Below, piece by piece: positions 26,117-37,256 of a DNA stretch of 64,000 nt; the first letter of the stretch is position 1, and the number at the start of each line of letters is the position of its first letter. Both the position numbers and the translations under genes were made by a program. The stretch covers positions 1 to 64,000 of the forward strand of contig JADLFG010000072.1 of assembly GCA_020845695.1 (NCBI GenBank), read 5' to 3'. This DNA is from Thermoleophilia bacterium. GTDB taxonomy: Bacteria > Actinomycetota > Thermoleophilia > Gaiellales > Gaiellaceae. The notes under the pieces are model-generated. The model searched no databases and had not been told where the DNA came from. It saw nothing but the letters and a program-made list of their open reading frames with translations.

Positions 26117-27484
26117 TCACCCCGCCTGGAACGCGGTCTGCAGCAGCTCTTCCCAGGTCACGAGCTTGACGCGCGGGCGGCCCCGCTTCTCCCCGAGCGC
26201 CCGCTCAGCGCGATCGATCGCCTGCCAACCCTCGTAGCCGACCACCCGGATACCCCGCCCGGCCAGCAGGGCATCGACGTGCCCCGCGTCGCCGCGTCGC
26301 CCGAGCGTCCCCGCCCGCGCGTCCTCGAGCAGGAGCTCGACCGTCTCCGTCGCGCACTTCTTGTTCGTGCCGATCACCCCGCTCGGACCGCGCTTGATCC
26401 AGCCGGCGCAGTAGACGCCGGCGAGCGGCTCCCCGGCGCCGTCGAGCACCCGCCCGTCGCGATTGCGGATCGTCCCCCGCTCCTCGTCGAAGGGAACGCC
26501 ATCGATCGGCACGCCGCGGTAGCCGACGCTCCGAAACACGATGCCGCACGGGATCGTCTCCCGCTCGCCGGTCGGCACCGCCCGCACGCTCCCGCGGCCG
26601 TCGCCGACGAGCTCGTTGCGCACCACCTCGATCGCCTCGATCCGCCCGTTGCCCCTGATCGCGACCGGCGACGTCTCGAACCGCAGCCGGAGCGTGCGCC
26701 GCCGCCGGGCGGGAGGCCGGGTTGCGTACTCGCGCAGCACCTCGAGGGTCCGCTCGGCGGTGGCGTCCCCCGAGACGACCTCGACCCCGGGACCGGAGGC
26801 GAGCTGGGCGGGGTCGACCGCGACGTCCGCGTCGGCGAGCTCACCGAGCTCCTTCAGCTCGGGGGTCGTGAACGCCGCCTGCGCCGCGCCCCGGCGGCCG
26901 AGCACGAGGATCTCGCGGATGCCCGAGCCGAGGATGGCCGCGATCGCCGCGTCGGTCGTGTCGGTCGCGGCCAGCTCCTGCTCCGAGAGCGCGAGCATCC
27001 GGGCCACGTCGACCGCGACGTTGCCGTTGCCGATCACGACCGCCCGCTCGCACGAGAGGTCGAACCGGAGCCCCTGGAAGTCCGGATGCCCGTTGTACCA
27101 GGCCACGAAGGCGGTCGCCGGCCAGGAGCCCTGCAGGTCCTCGCCCGGGATCCCGAGCCGGCGGTCGGTCTGCGCGCCGCATGCGTACACGACCGCGTCG
27201 TACAGATCCTCGAGCTCGGCGTGGGCGAGGTCGCGCCCCACCTCGACGTTCCCGAGGAAGCGGAAGCCCGGCTGCGCCGCGATCTTCTCGAACACGCGCG
27301 AGACCACCTTGATGTTCGGATGGTCGGGCGCGACGCCGAGACGGACGAGCCCCCATGGGGTCGGCAGGCGCTCGATCAAGTCGACCTCGACCGGCAGCCC
27401 GGCGGCGAGGAGCTGTCCGGCCGCGTAGAAGCCGGCCGGGCCAGACCCGACCACCGCGACGCGAAGCGGCTGACTTCCGGTCAC
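26117..27484 (-). CDS. fprA: FprA-type NADPH-ferredoxin (adrenodoxin-like) reductase
   Basis: The 455-residue flavoprotein has an FAD-binding GSGPAG (13-18) and an NADP-binding GNGNVA (152-157). It carries the adrenodoxin-reductase signatures PTPWGLVRLGVAPDHP and WIKRGPSGVIGTNK. It moves electrons between NADPH and ferredoxins, feeding P450s or Fe-S assembly. It lies 28 nt downstream of erpA on the same strand, suggesting shared expression. The GTG start at 27484 places the FAD motif correctly. Confidence 0.93.
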   Translation of the reverse strand: MTGSQPLRVAVVGSGPAGFYAAGQLLAAGLPVEVDLIERLPTPWGLVRLGVAPDHPNIKVVSRVFEKIAAQPGFRFLGNVEVGRDLAHAELEDLYDAVVYACGAQTDRRLGIPGEDLQGSWPATAFVAWYNGHPDFQGLRFDLSCERAVVIGNGNVAVDVARMLALSEQELAATDTTDAAIAAILGSGIREILVLGRRGAAQAAFTTPELKELGELADADVAVDPAQLASGPGVEVVSGDATAERTLEVLREYATRPPARRRRTLRLRFETSPVAIRGNGRIEAIEVVRNELVGDGRGSVRAVPTGERETIPCGIVFRSVGYRGVPIDGVPFDEERGTIRNRDGRVLDGAGEPLAGVYCAGWIKRGPSGVIGTNKKCATETVELLLEDARAGTLGRRGDAGHVDALLAGRGIRVVGYEGWQAIDRAERALGEKRGRPRVKLVTWEELLQTAFQAG

Positions 27485-27512
27485 GTGACGCCCCGCGGCG
27501 AGCCGGGAGCTG

Positions 27513-27917
27513 TCAGTGGGCGCAGCCGGAGCCGCAGCCGCCGTGACCCGCGTCCTCGGCCTCGTCCTTCGCCTGGAACGACGAGCCGCAGCCGCACGAC
27601 GCGACGACGTTTGGGTTCTCGATCGAGAAGCCGGCTCCCATCAGGCCGTCGACGAAGTCGATCTCGGCACCGGTCAGGTACGGTGCGCTGTACGGGTCGA
27701 CGACGACCCGTACCCCGTGGAGCGCGAGCTCGTGATCGCCGTCCTGGGGGCCGCGGTCGAATCCGAGCGCGTACTGGAAGCCCGAGCAGCCGCCGCCCTG
27801 GATCGCGATGCGCAGCACCTCGGCCTCTCCGGCCGGCTCCTGGGAGGCGAGCTCCCTGACTTTCTCGGCCGCTCGCTCGGTCAGGGAGAGCAGTTGGCCT
27901 GTCTCGGTCGTAGCCAT
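27513..27917 (-). CDS. erpA: A-type Fe-S carrier (ErpA/IscA/HesB family)
   Basis: The 134-residue protein keeps the three cluster-binding cysteines Cys44 (GGGCSGFQY) and Cys108/Cys110 (SCGCGSSF). It carries nascent Fe-S clusters to target enzymes. An added tail (about 117-134) holds two more cysteines and histidines (Cys128, Cys132, CGSGCAH), which could bind metal. ATG 27917 lies 6 nt behind TAGAAT (27929-27924), so the mRNA is probably leaderless. fprA follows. The nearby complex I operon is a heavy user of Fe-S clusters. Confidence 0.92.
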   Translation of the reverse strand: MATTETGQLLSLTERAAEKVRELASQEPAGEAEVLRIAIQGGGCSGFQYALGFDRGPQDGDHELALHGVRVVVDPYSAPYLTGAEIDFVDGLMGAGFSIENPNVVASCGCGSSFQAKDEAEDAGHGGCGSGCAH

Positions 27918-27923
27918 GACCCG

Positions 27924-27929
27924 ATTCTA
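27924..27929 (-). promoter_or_regulatory. -10 hexamer TAGAAT for leaderless erpA-fprA
   Basis: TAGAAT ends 6 nt before ATG 27917. The identical hexamer with the same 6-nt gap precedes moaC at 61999. Confidence 0.6.
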
Positions 27930-28049
27930 GCAACCGCCGCCCGGGACGACCGGCGGGCAGCGGAAACGCGGCTTTGTGACACTCGTAGCAGGAAAACTTG
28001 CCCGCTCAGACGGCACTCTTCCCACTCGCGTGGCGCGCGCTTGTGGCGA

Positions 28050-28055
28050 TAGGAT
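28050..28055 (+). promoter_or_regulatory. -10 hexamer TAGGAT for leaderless nuo operon
   Basis: TAGGAT is followed by 7 nt and GTG 28063. This geometry favours GTG 28063 over ATG 28054, which overlaps the hexamer. Confidence 0.55.
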
Positions 28056-28062
28056 GCAGCCG

Positions 28063-28419
28063 GTGTTGGACAGCTATCTCCCGCTCTTCATGTACGCGAC
28101 GATCGCGTTCGTGATCGCCGTGTCGATGATCGCGTTCTCGTTCCTCTTCGCCAAGCGCCCGGCCCGGCGAACGCGCGCGAGGACGATCCCGTTCGAGTCG
28201 GGAGTCTCGACCGGCCCGCCGCCACGGCAGAAGCTGTCCGTCAAGTTCTACCTGATCGCGATGCTCTTCCTGGTCTTCGACATCGAGGTCGTGTTCCTCT
28301 ACACGGTCGCGACGATGCTCGGAGAGATCGGCTGGTTCGCGGTCGCGGAGTTCGCGTTCTTCCTCGCGATGCTGATTGTCCCGTTCGTGTACGTCTGGAA
28401 GAGGGGGGCACTCGATTGA
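28063..28419 (+). CDS. nuoA: NADH:quinone oxidoreductase subunit A
   Basis: The 118-residue membrane subunit has three helices and the conserved middle segment [20 protein letters not shown], followed by [12 protein letters not shown]. It sits at the junction of the hydrophilic and membrane arms near the quinone site. It is the first gene of the complete operon. GTG 28063 was chosen over in-frame ATG 28054 because the ATG lies inside the likely -10 hexamer. Its stop overlaps nuoB. Confidence 0.94.
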   Translation: MLDSYLPLFMYATIAFVIAVSMIAFSFLFAKRPARRTRARTIPFESGVSTGPPPRQKLSVKFYLIAMLFLVFDIEVVFLYTVATMLGEIGWFAVAEFAFFLAMLIVPFVYVWKRGALD

Positions 28420-29003
28420 CCCGCGCGGCGCCGCGGGGCAGGCTCGCGGATCTCGGTCTGTCCACGGAGCGCGTCCTCATGAAGAGCAAGGGTGCGGGCG
28501 TCTTCGAGCGGGAGGTGGCCGAGCTCGAGGAGCGGCTGCTCCCGACCACGCTCGAGCGGGCGATCGCCTGGGCGCAGACGAAGTCGATGTGGCCCGACAC
28601 GTTCGGGCTCGCCTGCTGCGCCATCGAGATGATGTCGATCGTCTCCGCGCGCTACGACATTGCCCGTTTCGGCATGGAGGCGTTCCGCGCCTCGCCCAGA
28701 CAGGCCGACCTCCTGATCGTCTCTGGCCGCGTCTCGCACAAGATGGCGGCGCCGCTGCGCCAGATCTACGACCAGATGCTCGAGCCCAAGTGGGTGATCG
28801 CGATGGGCGCGTGCGCCAGCTCGGGCGGCATGTTCAACAACTACGCCGTCCTCCAGGGCGTTGACCGGGTCGTTCCCGTCGACATCCACGTGCCCGGCTG
28901 CCCGCCTCGCCCGGAGGCCCTGATGGAGGGAATCGTGCGGCTGCACGAGAAGGTCAGGGCGGGCGTGCCGCCCGCGTACGAGCTGAGGAAGGTTGCGACG
29001 TGA
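28416..29003 (+). CDS. nuoB: NADH:quinone oxidoreductase subunit B (N2 cluster)
   Basis: The 195-residue subunit carries the four N2-cluster cysteines: Cys67 and Cys68 (ACCAIEMM), Cys133 (GACASSGG) and Cys162 (PGCPPRPE). N2 passes electrons to quinone. The N-terminal 45 residues are a charged extension. Its start overlaps nuoA by 4 nt. Confidence 0.96.
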   Translation: MTRAAPRGRLADLGLSTERVLMKSKGAGVFEREVAELEERLLPTTLERAIAWAQTKSMWPDTFGLACCAIEMMSIVSARYDIARFGMEAFRASPRQADLLIVSGRVSHKMAAPLRQIYDQMLEPKWVIAMGACASSGGMFNNYAVLQGVDRVVPVDIHVPGCPPRPEALMEGIVRLHEKVRAGVPPAYELRKVAT

Positions 29004-29022
29004 CGACGGGGGCGCCCGCCTA

Positions 29023-29568
29023 GTGGCCTACGAGCACGTGCCCGGGTACCTCTCCGAGGAGACGGATCGCGGCGAGACGACCGTGGTCGTCGAGCGCGAG
29101 CACCTGCGCGAGGCCGCGCGGTACCTGCGCGACGCGCACGGCTTCAACTTCCTCGCCGACGTCGCCGCCGCCGACTACCTCGGCTGGGGCGAGACGGGGG
29201 TCGCCGGCTACTGGGGCAGCCCGGCCGGGCGCGACCCGAGCACGCCCGGGTCCTGGGGTCTCGCGAAGCTGCCGCGGGAGAAGCCGAAGCGCTTCTCCGT
29301 CTCCTTCCACCTGCTCGCGCTCCGCCGCGGTGCTCCGCGCGTCCGCCTTCAGGTCTGGTGCGACGACGGCGAGCCGGTCCCCAGTGTCGTGCCGGTGTGG
29401 CCGGCCGCCGACTGGCTCGAGCGCGAGCAGTACGACCTGCTCGGGATCGTCTTCGAGGACCACCCGAATCTCGTGCGGATCCTGATGTCGGAGGACTGGG
29501 AGGGCCATCCGCTGCGCAAGGACTACCCGATCGGCGGCGAGCCGGTCCGCTTCTCGGAGGCCGAGTGA
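29023..29568 (+). CDS. nuoC: NADH:quinone oxidoreductase subunit C
   Basis: The 181-residue peripheral-arm subunit ends with the 30-kDa signature [20 protein letters not shown]...HPLRKDYP. It shows a lineage-specific insert ([19 protein letters not shown]) in the middle. GTG 29023 was chosen. A TTG at 28993, inside the end of nuoB, is in frame and cannot be excluded. Its stop overlaps the GTG of nuoD. Confidence 0.92.
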   Translation: MAYEHVPGYLSEETDRGETTVVVEREHLREAARYLRDAHGFNFLADVAAADYLGWGETGVAGYWGSPAGRDPSTPGSWGLAKLPREKPKRFSVSFHLLALRRGAPRVRLQVWCDDGEPVPSVVPVWPAADWLEREQYDLLGIVFEDHPNLVRILMSEDWEGHPLRKDYPIGGEPVRFSEAE

Positions 29569-30884
29569 CGGCCCGCGGCACCGCGGCGTCCGTCGAGTTC
29601 CCGGCCGCCGGCGCCGCCCGGGCGCGGCGCGTCTCCGCCGCGGCGCCCCCGTATCGCGGCAGCCGCATCCCGTCGCCGATCCCGACCATCCTCCAGGTCG
29701 CCGAGGCGGTCGCCGCGACCGGGGACGTGCTGACAGTCAACTTCGGGCCGAACCACCCCTCGACGCACGGCGTCCTGCGGCTCGTCGTGGATCTGGACGG
29801 CGAGCGCGTCGTCGGCATCCAGGCCGTGATCGGCTACCTCCACACGGGCTTCGAGAAATCGATGGAGTCGAAGTCGTACTGGCAGGCAATCACCTATCCG
29901 GCCCGTATGGACTACCTGTCCTTCCAGCAGAACGAGCTCCTGTTCGTGCTGGCGATCGAGAAGCTGCTCGGGGCGGAGCCGCCCCCGAAGGCGGTCTGGA
30001 TGCGGACGCTGCTCGCCGAGCTGACCCGGATCCACTCGCACCTCGTCTGGCTCGGCACCACGGGCCTCGAGCTCGGGGCGATCTCGATGTTCTGGTACTG
30101 CTTCCGCGAGCGCGACCTGATCCTCGACCTGATCGAAATGGTCACGGGCGTGCGCATGCACACCCGCTACTTCCAGGCGGGCGGGCTCGCTGAGGACATC
30201 CCGCCCGGGTTCGAGCGGGAGTGTCGCAAGCTCGTCGAGGTGATGCCGGCGAGGATCAGCGAGTACGAAGCCCTGTTCGACAGCAACCCGATCTTCATCG
30301 AGCGGACGAAGGGGATCGGCCTGCTCTCGGCCGAGGACGCGATCGCGCTCGGCCAGTCGGGGCCGATGCTACGCGCCTCCGGGGTCGACTGGGACCTGAG
30401 GCGCGACCAGCCGTACCTCGCCTATCCCGAGCTCGACTTCGATGTGCCCGTCTATCCGGAGTGCGACGTGTACGCCCGCTACCGCGTGCACATGGACGAG
30501 CTGCGCCAGTCGGTCCGGCTGGTCGAGCAGTGCCTGGACGGGATGCCCGACGGCCCCTGGATCGTCGACGACCGCAAGTTCGTGTTGCCGCCCCGCGGCG
30601 AGCTGCACACGTCGATGGAGAGCCTGATCCACCACTTCAAGCTGGTCAGCGAGGGCTACCGCGTCCCCGAGGGCGAGATCTACGAGGCGATCGAGAGCGC
30701 CCGCGGAGAGCTCGGCTGCTACCTCGTCTCGGACGGCGGTGCCCGCCCGTGGCGCGTCCACTTCCGGGCGCCCTCCTTCGTCGCGCTCCAGGCGACCGCC
30801 GCCTGCCTGACCGACAGCCTGATCGCGGACATGATCGCGATCGCTGCGTCGCTCGACCCCGTGATGGGAGACGTCGACCGCTGA
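29565..30884 (+). CDS. nuoD: NADH:quinone oxidoreductase subunit D
   Basis: The 439-residue 49-kDa subunit lines the quinone cavity. It shows [24 protein letters not shown] and the C-terminal ...[14 protein letters not shown]. The first 45 residues are an Ala/Pro/Arg-rich extension before the conserved domain. The GTG overlaps the nuoC stop. Residues His and Tyr of the quinone pocket are retained ([14 protein letters not shown]). Confidence 0.96.
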   Translation: MTARGTAASVEFPAAGAARARRVSAAAPPYRGSRIPSPIPTILQVAEAVAATGDVLTVNFGPNHPSTHGVLRLVVDLDGERVVGIQAVIGYLHTGFEKSMESKSYWQAITYPARMDYLSFQQNELLFVLAIEKLLGAEPPPKAVWMRTLLAELTRIHSHLVWLGTTGLELGAISMFWYCFRERDLILDLIEMVTGVRMHTRYFQAGGLAEDIPPGFERECRKLVEVMPARISEYEALFDSNPIFIERTKGIGLLSAEDAIALGQSGPMLRASGVDWDLRRDQPYLAYPELDFDVPVYPECDVYARYRVHMDELRQSVRLVEQCLDGMPDGPWIVDDRKFVLPPRGELHTSMESLIHHFKLVSEGYRVPEGEIYEAIESARGELGCYLVSDGGARPWRVHFRAPSFVALQATAACLTDSLIADMIAIAASLDPVMGDVDR

Positions 30885-30885
30885 G

Positions 30886-31348
30886 ATGGGCGAGCTCCGG
30901 GACGAGATCCAGGCCGTCGCGCAGCGCTACCCGGCGCGGCGCTCGGCCGTCATCCCCGCGCTGCGGCTCGCCCAGGAGCGCCACGGCTGGCTGCCCCCCG
31001 AGGCGTTCCGCGAGGTGGCCGAGGCGCTCGAGCTCACACCCGCCTACTGCAAGGCCGTGGCCAGCTTCTACGACATGTTCCACCTCGAGCCCGTCGGCCG
31101 GCACACGGTCGAGATCTGCACGAACGTCTCCTGCGCCCTCGCCGGCGCGCAGCGGACGCTCGAGGCGTTCGAGCGCGAGCTTGGGATCCGGGCCGGCGAC
31201 ACGACCCGGGACGGCGCCGTCACGCTGCGCACGATCGAGTGCGCCGGCGGCTGCGGCTGGGGTCCGGTCGTCGCCGTCGACCACCGCTACCGCGAGCCGG
31301 TACGCCCGGACGACGTCCCGGCGATCGTCGCCGACCTGCGGAGGCCCC

Positions 31349-31359
<11 letters not shown>
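30886..31359 (+). CDS. nuoE: NADH:quinone oxidoreductase subunit E (N1a cluster)
   Basis: The 157-residue 24-kDa subunit binds the N1a 2Fe-2S cluster through CTNVSC and ECAGGC. It docks on NuoF. The thioredoxin-like domain (about 75-157) follows a helical N-terminal domain. It starts two bases after nuoD and overlaps nuoF by 11 nt. Confidence 0.95.
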
Positions 31360-32697
<1,338 letters not shown>

Positions 32698-32701
<4 letters not shown>

Positions 32702-34896
32702 GCGCGCCCGAGCAGGTCACCCTGACGATCGACGGTCGCGCGGTCTCGGTGCCGAAGGGCACGGGGCTCGTCGAGTCGGCGCTCCAGGCCGGAATCGAGA
32801 TCCCCGTCTTCTGCTACGAGCCGCGGCTCGGACCGCCGCTCGGCGCCTGTCGCATGTGCCTCGTCGAGATCGAGGGCCTGCCGAAGCTCCAGGCTGCGTG
32901 CACGCTGACCGCGCAGGACGGGATGGTCGTGAAGACCTCGGCGGCGAGCGCCCAGGCCGCGGACGGCCAGGAGGGCGTGCTCGAGTTCATCCTCCTCAAC
33001 CACCCGCTCGACTGCCCCGACTGCGACAAAGGCGGCGAGTGCCCGCTCCAGGACCTGACGTTTCGCTACGGGCCCGGAACGACCCGGATGGTGCTGCCGA
33101 AGCGGACGTACGACAAGCCGATCCCCCTCTCGCCGCTGATCGCGCTCGACCGGGAGCGCTGCATCCTCTGCTACCGCTGCACCCGCTTCTCCGAGCAGGT
33201 CGCCGAGGACGGCCAGCTCGTGGCGCTGAACCGGGGCGCCTCCTCGATCATCGCCACGTTCGAGGACGAGCCCTACCGCGCGCACTTCACGGGCAACGTG
33301 GTCGAGCTCTGCCCGGTCGGGGCGCTCACCTCGACCGTCTACCGCTTCAGGGCGCGGCCCTGGGAGATCCAGAACGTACCCACCGTCTGCGGGCTCTGCC
33401 CGGTCGGCTGCAACGTCTTCGCGACGACCCGCGAAGGCACGGTCGCGCGGATCCTCTCGCGCAACCACCCCGAGGTGGATGAGGGCTGGCTCTGCGACAA
33501 GGGCCGCTTCGCCCACGACCACCTCCGCGCCGCCGACCGGCTACGCGAGCCGATCCGCCGGATCCGGATGCGCGGCCTCGTCGCCGTGCCGTGGGAGGAG
33601 GCGCTCGCTGCCGCCGAGGAGGGGCTGCGCGCCGCGGGCCCTTCGGTCTGCGTCGCCTTCTCGGGCGGGGAGACCGTCGAGCAGGCGGAAGCGCTCTCGC
33701 GGCTCGTCCGCCAGGGCCTCGGCGCCGAGCTCGCGATCCTCCCGGAGAACCCGGACCCGGCTCTCGACGCGTACCGCGCCCCCCTCTCGGCGATCCGCTC
33801 CGCCGGCATCTGCCTCGTCGTGGGCGACGAGCCCGTCCTCGAACGGGCGCCGATCGTCGATCTCTGGCTGCGGGCCGCCCGGCGCGCCGGCGCGAGCGTA
33901 GTCACCGTCGGGCCGGCGGGCACGATTCCGGCCGCTCCCGGCTCCGCCGCCGCCGTCTGCGCCGCGCTCGCCTCCGACAGCCCGCCCGAGGGACTGCGCG
34001 ACCTCGCCCTCGCCCTGCGCGCGGCCGACCGCGTCGCGCTGGTCTGGTCGGGCGACGACGACACTGGCGGACGGCACCTCGCCGCCCTCGCAGCCGCGCT
34101 CGAGCTGGGTGAGGGCTCGGGCGCGTACCACCTGCCGCGCACCCCGAACGGGCGCGGCGTGGCCGCCGCCTGGCACGCCGCCGGGCCGGGGCGCGGGGCC
34201 GAGCCGTCAGGGGACGAGGAGCTGGGCGCGCTGATCGTGTCCGGCGACGAGGCGCTGCGCGACCCGCGCGTCGTCGTGCTTGCCGACCGCGCTCGCTTCG
34301 TGCTCACGACGGCGATGTTCATGAACGAGGCGGCCGGCCAGTCGCACGTGATCCTGCCCGGCAGCGGCTACCTCGAGCGGGACGGCACCGTCGTCAACCT
34401 CGAGGGCCGCCCGCAGCGGCTGCGCCGCGCGACCGAGCCGCCCGGCTGGGACGAGCTCACTTTCCTCGCGCGGCTCGCCGGGCGCTTCGGCGTCGACGTC
34501 GACCCCTGGCCTCACGCGCCCGCCGCCACGCGGGCCGTGCTCCCGCCCCGCCCGCCGGCGGCGCCGTTCGAGCCGCCGGCTCCGGCTGCAGCCCGCACCG
34601 GCTCGAGCGACGACGGCGGCCTCGAGCTCGTCCGCTACCGGGCCCTCTTCTCGGGCGCCGCCGTCGAGCGCGTGCAACAGCTCGCGTTCCAGCGTCCCGC
34701 CGCGGAGATCGAGCTCGCCCCCGGCGACGCGGAGCGGCTCGGGGTCGTCACTGGCGACCGCGTGCTCGTGAGCTCGGGCGGCTCCCCGGTCGAGCTCGCC
34801 GCCAGGATCAACCGCCGCCTCATGGCCGGCGCCGCCCGCGTCGCCGACGAGCACGCGGACGGCCTCGCGGAAACCGTCCGGATCGAGAAGGCCTAG
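32698..34896 (+). CDS. nuoG: NADH:quinone oxidoreductase subunit G
   Basis: The 732-residue 75-kDa subunit starts at TTG overlapping the nuoF stop. It holds N1b (CYEPRLGPPLGACRMC), N5 (HPLDCPDCDKGGEC, with its histidine ligand) and N4 (CILCYRC...CPVG). The extra N7 cluster motif (CGLCPVGCNV plus a later Cys in WLCDKGRF) is typical of menaquinone-type enzymes. The C-terminal half is a molybdopterin-oxidoreductase-like domain without an obvious cofactor site. Confidence 0.95.
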
Positions 34897-34899
34897 GCA

Positions 34900-35898
34900 A
34901 TGGACGCGGCGACCCTGAACCAGCCCTGGTGGATCGACCTGGCGAAGGCGGTCGTGGTCATCAACATCTTTCTCGGCGTGGTCGCGTACACGACCCTGCT
35001 CGAGCGCAAGCTGCTCGGTCGGATGCAGCTTCGCTACGGCCCCAATCGGGCCGGCCCCTTCGGCCTGCTCCAGCCGATCGCCGACCTCGTCAAGATGGTG
35101 CGCAAGGAGGCGTTCGCGCCCGTCGCCGCCGTCGACGTCCTCTACGTCCTCTCCCCCGTGATCGCCGCGTTCACGGCCCTGACGTCGTTCGCGCTGATCC
35201 CTTGGGGGCCGGTCTGGGAGATCGGCGGCTACCACGTGACGGGCTGGGTCGCTGACGTTCCGATCGCGCTGATCCTCCTGTTCGCGCTCGGCTCGCTCGG
35301 GATCTACGGCTTCATCGTCGGCGGCTGGGCCAGCGGGTCGAAGTACTCGCTGCTCGGCACCATGCGCACCTGCGCCCAGATGGTCTCGTACGAGGTCTCC
35401 CTGGCGCTGGCCGTGCTCGGCGTCGTCCTGATGGCCGGCTCCCTCTCGCTGGTGGACATCGCCGTGCGCCAGCAGGAGACGGTCTGGTACGCGGGCCCGC
35501 AGCTCGTCGGGCTGCTCGTCTTCTTCGTCGCGGGCGTGGCCGAGACGAACCGCGCCCCCTTCGATCTCCCCGAGGCCGAGTCCGAGCTCGTCGCCGGCTA
35601 CCTGACCGAGTTCAGCGGCATGCGCTGGGGCCTCTTCCAGCTCGCCGAGTACGCGAACGTGGTCATGCTCTCCAGCCTGACCGTGACGCTCTTCTTCGGC
35701 GGCTGGGGTGGACCGGGCCTGCCGGGCCCGGTCTGGTTCGCGCTCAAGCTCGCCTGCGTCCTGTTCGTGATGATCTGGATCCGCGCGACGCTGCCGCGGC
35801 TGCGCTACGACCAGCTCATGCGCTTCGGGTGGAAGGTGCTCCTGCCGGTGGCGACGCTGAACGCGCTCGTCACGGCGATCCTGGTGGTGGCTGTCTGA
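34900..35898 (+). CDS. nuoH: NADH:quinone oxidoreductase subunit H
   Basis: The 332-residue membrane subunit has about eight helices. The quinone-channel loop ERKLLGRMQLRYGPNRAGPFGLLQPIAD and the segment FVAGVAETNRAPFDLPEAESELV are intact. It forms the base of the quinone cavity and starts the proton path. Its stop overlaps nuoI by one base. Confidence 0.96.
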   Translation: MDAATLNQPWWIDLAKAVVVINIFLGVVAYTTLLERKLLGRMQLRYGPNRAGPFGLLQPIADLVKMVRKEAFAPVAAVDVLYVLSPVIAAFTALTSFALIPWGPVWEIGGYHVTGWVADVPIALILLFALGSLGIYGFIVGGWASGSKYSLLGTMRTCAQMVSYEVSLALAVLGVVLMAGSLSLVDIAVRQQETVWYAGPQLVGLLVFFVAGVAETNRAPFDLPEAESELVAGYLTEFSGMRWGLFQLAEYANVVMLSSLTVTLFFGGWGGPGLPGPVWFALKLACVLFVMIWIRATLPRLRYDQLMRFGWKVLLPVATLNALVTAILVVAV

Positions 35899-36392
35899 TG
35901 GCCGGGCCGCTCGACAGCGTGAAGGGATTCGCGGTCACGCTGCGACAGATCTTCCGCCAGCCGATCACGCACCAGTACCCCGAGTACAAGCGTCCGGTGT
36001 ACCCGCGCTTCCGCGGACGGCACCGGCTGCACCGTCACGAGAACGGGCTCGAGAAATGCGTCGGCTGCTCCCTCTGCGCGGCGGCCTGCCCCTCGGACTG
36101 CATCCGCGTCGTTGCCGCCGAGAACGCGCCGGGCGCGCGCGTCTCCGCCGGCGAGCGGTACGCGCGGATCTACGAGATCAACCTCTCCCGCTGCATCTTC
36201 TGCGGCTACTGCGAGCTCGCCTGCCCGTTCGACGCGATCACGCTCGGCAATGAGTTCGAGCTGTCCGAGTACTCCCGGGACGACCTGATCTACACGAAGG
36301 ACATGCTGCTCGAACCGCCCGTGAAGACGATGCCCGTGGCCGACCGCGACCTCTACGACACGCCCGACCCCGTCTGGAAGCGGGAGAGCTGA
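35898..36392 (+). CDS. nuoI: NADH:quinone oxidoreductase subunit I (N6a/N6b)
   Basis: The 164-residue ferredoxin-like subunit has two 4Fe-4S motifs: CVGCSLCAAACP and CIFCGYCELACP. They bridge NuoG to NuoB. The C-terminal 45 residues (YTKDMLLEPPVKT...) are the usual extension. It starts on the last base of the nuoH stop. Confidence 0.96.
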   Translation: MAGPLDSVKGFAVTLRQIFRQPITHQYPEYKRPVYPRFRGRHRLHRHENGLEKCVGCSLCAAACPSDCIRVVAAENAPGARVSAGERYARIYEINLSRCIFCGYCELACPFDAITLGNEFELSEYSRDDLIYTKDMLLEPPVKTMPVADRDLYDTPDPVWKRES

Positions 36393-36396
36393 GCGG

Positions 36397-36948
36397 ATGA
36401 TCCTCGCCTCGCTCGCCGCTGACGTGCTTGTTTGGGTCGTGTGGGTGGTCGCGGCGGTCGCGCTGCTCGGATCCGGCTTCGCGGTGGTGCTGTTTCGCAA
36501 CCCCTTCCACAGCGCGCTCGCGCTGATCCTCAACCTCGGTTCGCTGGCGGTGCTCTACCTGCTCCTCTCGGCCGAGTTCGTCGCCGCCGCCCAGGTGCTC
36601 GTGTACGCGGGCGCGGTGATGGTGATGTTCCTGTTCGTGATCGCCTACCTCGGCGGGCGCGCCGACGCGCCCTGGGCCGGCGGCCAGGGCACCGTCCGGG
36701 CGGCCGCGATCGTCACCGCTACCGCGATCCTCACCGAGATCGTGCTCGTGATCGCCCTCGACGCCCGCGACGGCCTCTCGAGCGCGAAGGAGCTCACCGG
36801 TGCCTTCGGCAGCCCCGGCGAGATCGGGCGCCTGTTTCTGAGCGACCACCTGATCGCGTTCGAGGTCACGTCGATCGTCCTGCTCGTCGGCGCCGTCGGA
36901 GGCGTGATCCTCGGCGCGGCCGTCAGGCGCGAGGAGGCCGAGGAGTAG
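36397..36948 (+). CDS. nuoJ: NADH:quinone oxidoreductase subunit J
   Basis: The 183-residue membrane subunit has five predicted helices and the conserved segment VLVYAGAVMVMFLFVIAYL, whose pi-bulge helix links the quinone site to proton pumping. The stop overlaps the GTG of nuoK by one base. Confidence 0.95.
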   Translation: MILASLAADVLVWVVWVVAAVALLGSGFAVVLFRNPFHSALALILNLGSLAVLYLLLSAEFVAAAQVLVYAGAVMVMFLFVIAYLGGRADAPWAGGQGTVRAAAIVTATAILTEIVLVIALDARDGLSSAKELTGAFGSPGEIGRLFLSDHLIAFEVTSIVLLVGAVGGVILGAAVRREEAEE

Positions 36949-37256
36949 TGCTGGGGCCCGCCGTCGGCGCGTACCTCGTCCTGTCCGCGATCCTGTTCGC
37001 GACGGGCGCGGTCGGCGTGCTGATCCGCCGCAGCCCGCTGATCGTCCTGCTCGCGCTCGAGCTGATGCTGAACGCCGGCAACCTCGGACTGATCGCCTTC
37101 GCGCGCCACCACGCCGACGGCGGCGGGCAGGTCTTCGCCCTCGCCGTGATGGTTGTCGCGGCGGTCGAGGTGGTCGTCGGGCTCGGCCTGATCGTCGCGA
37201 TGTCGCGGCGGCAGGTGGAGCTCGACGTCGACACGCTCACGGAGCTCGAGGGATGA
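36948..37256 (+). CDS. nuoK: NADH:quinone oxidoreductase subunit K
   Basis: The 102-residue subunit has three helices with two conserved membrane glutamates (LALELMLNAGNL and AAVEVVVGL). It is an MrpC-like part of the proton path. GTG overlaps the nuoJ stop; the end overlaps nuoL by 4 nt. Confidence 0.95.
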   Translation: MLGPAVGAYLVLSAILFATGAVGVLIRRSPLIVLLALELMLNAGNLGLIAFARHHADGGGQVFALAVMVVAAVEVVVGLGLIVAMSRRQVELDVDTLTELEG

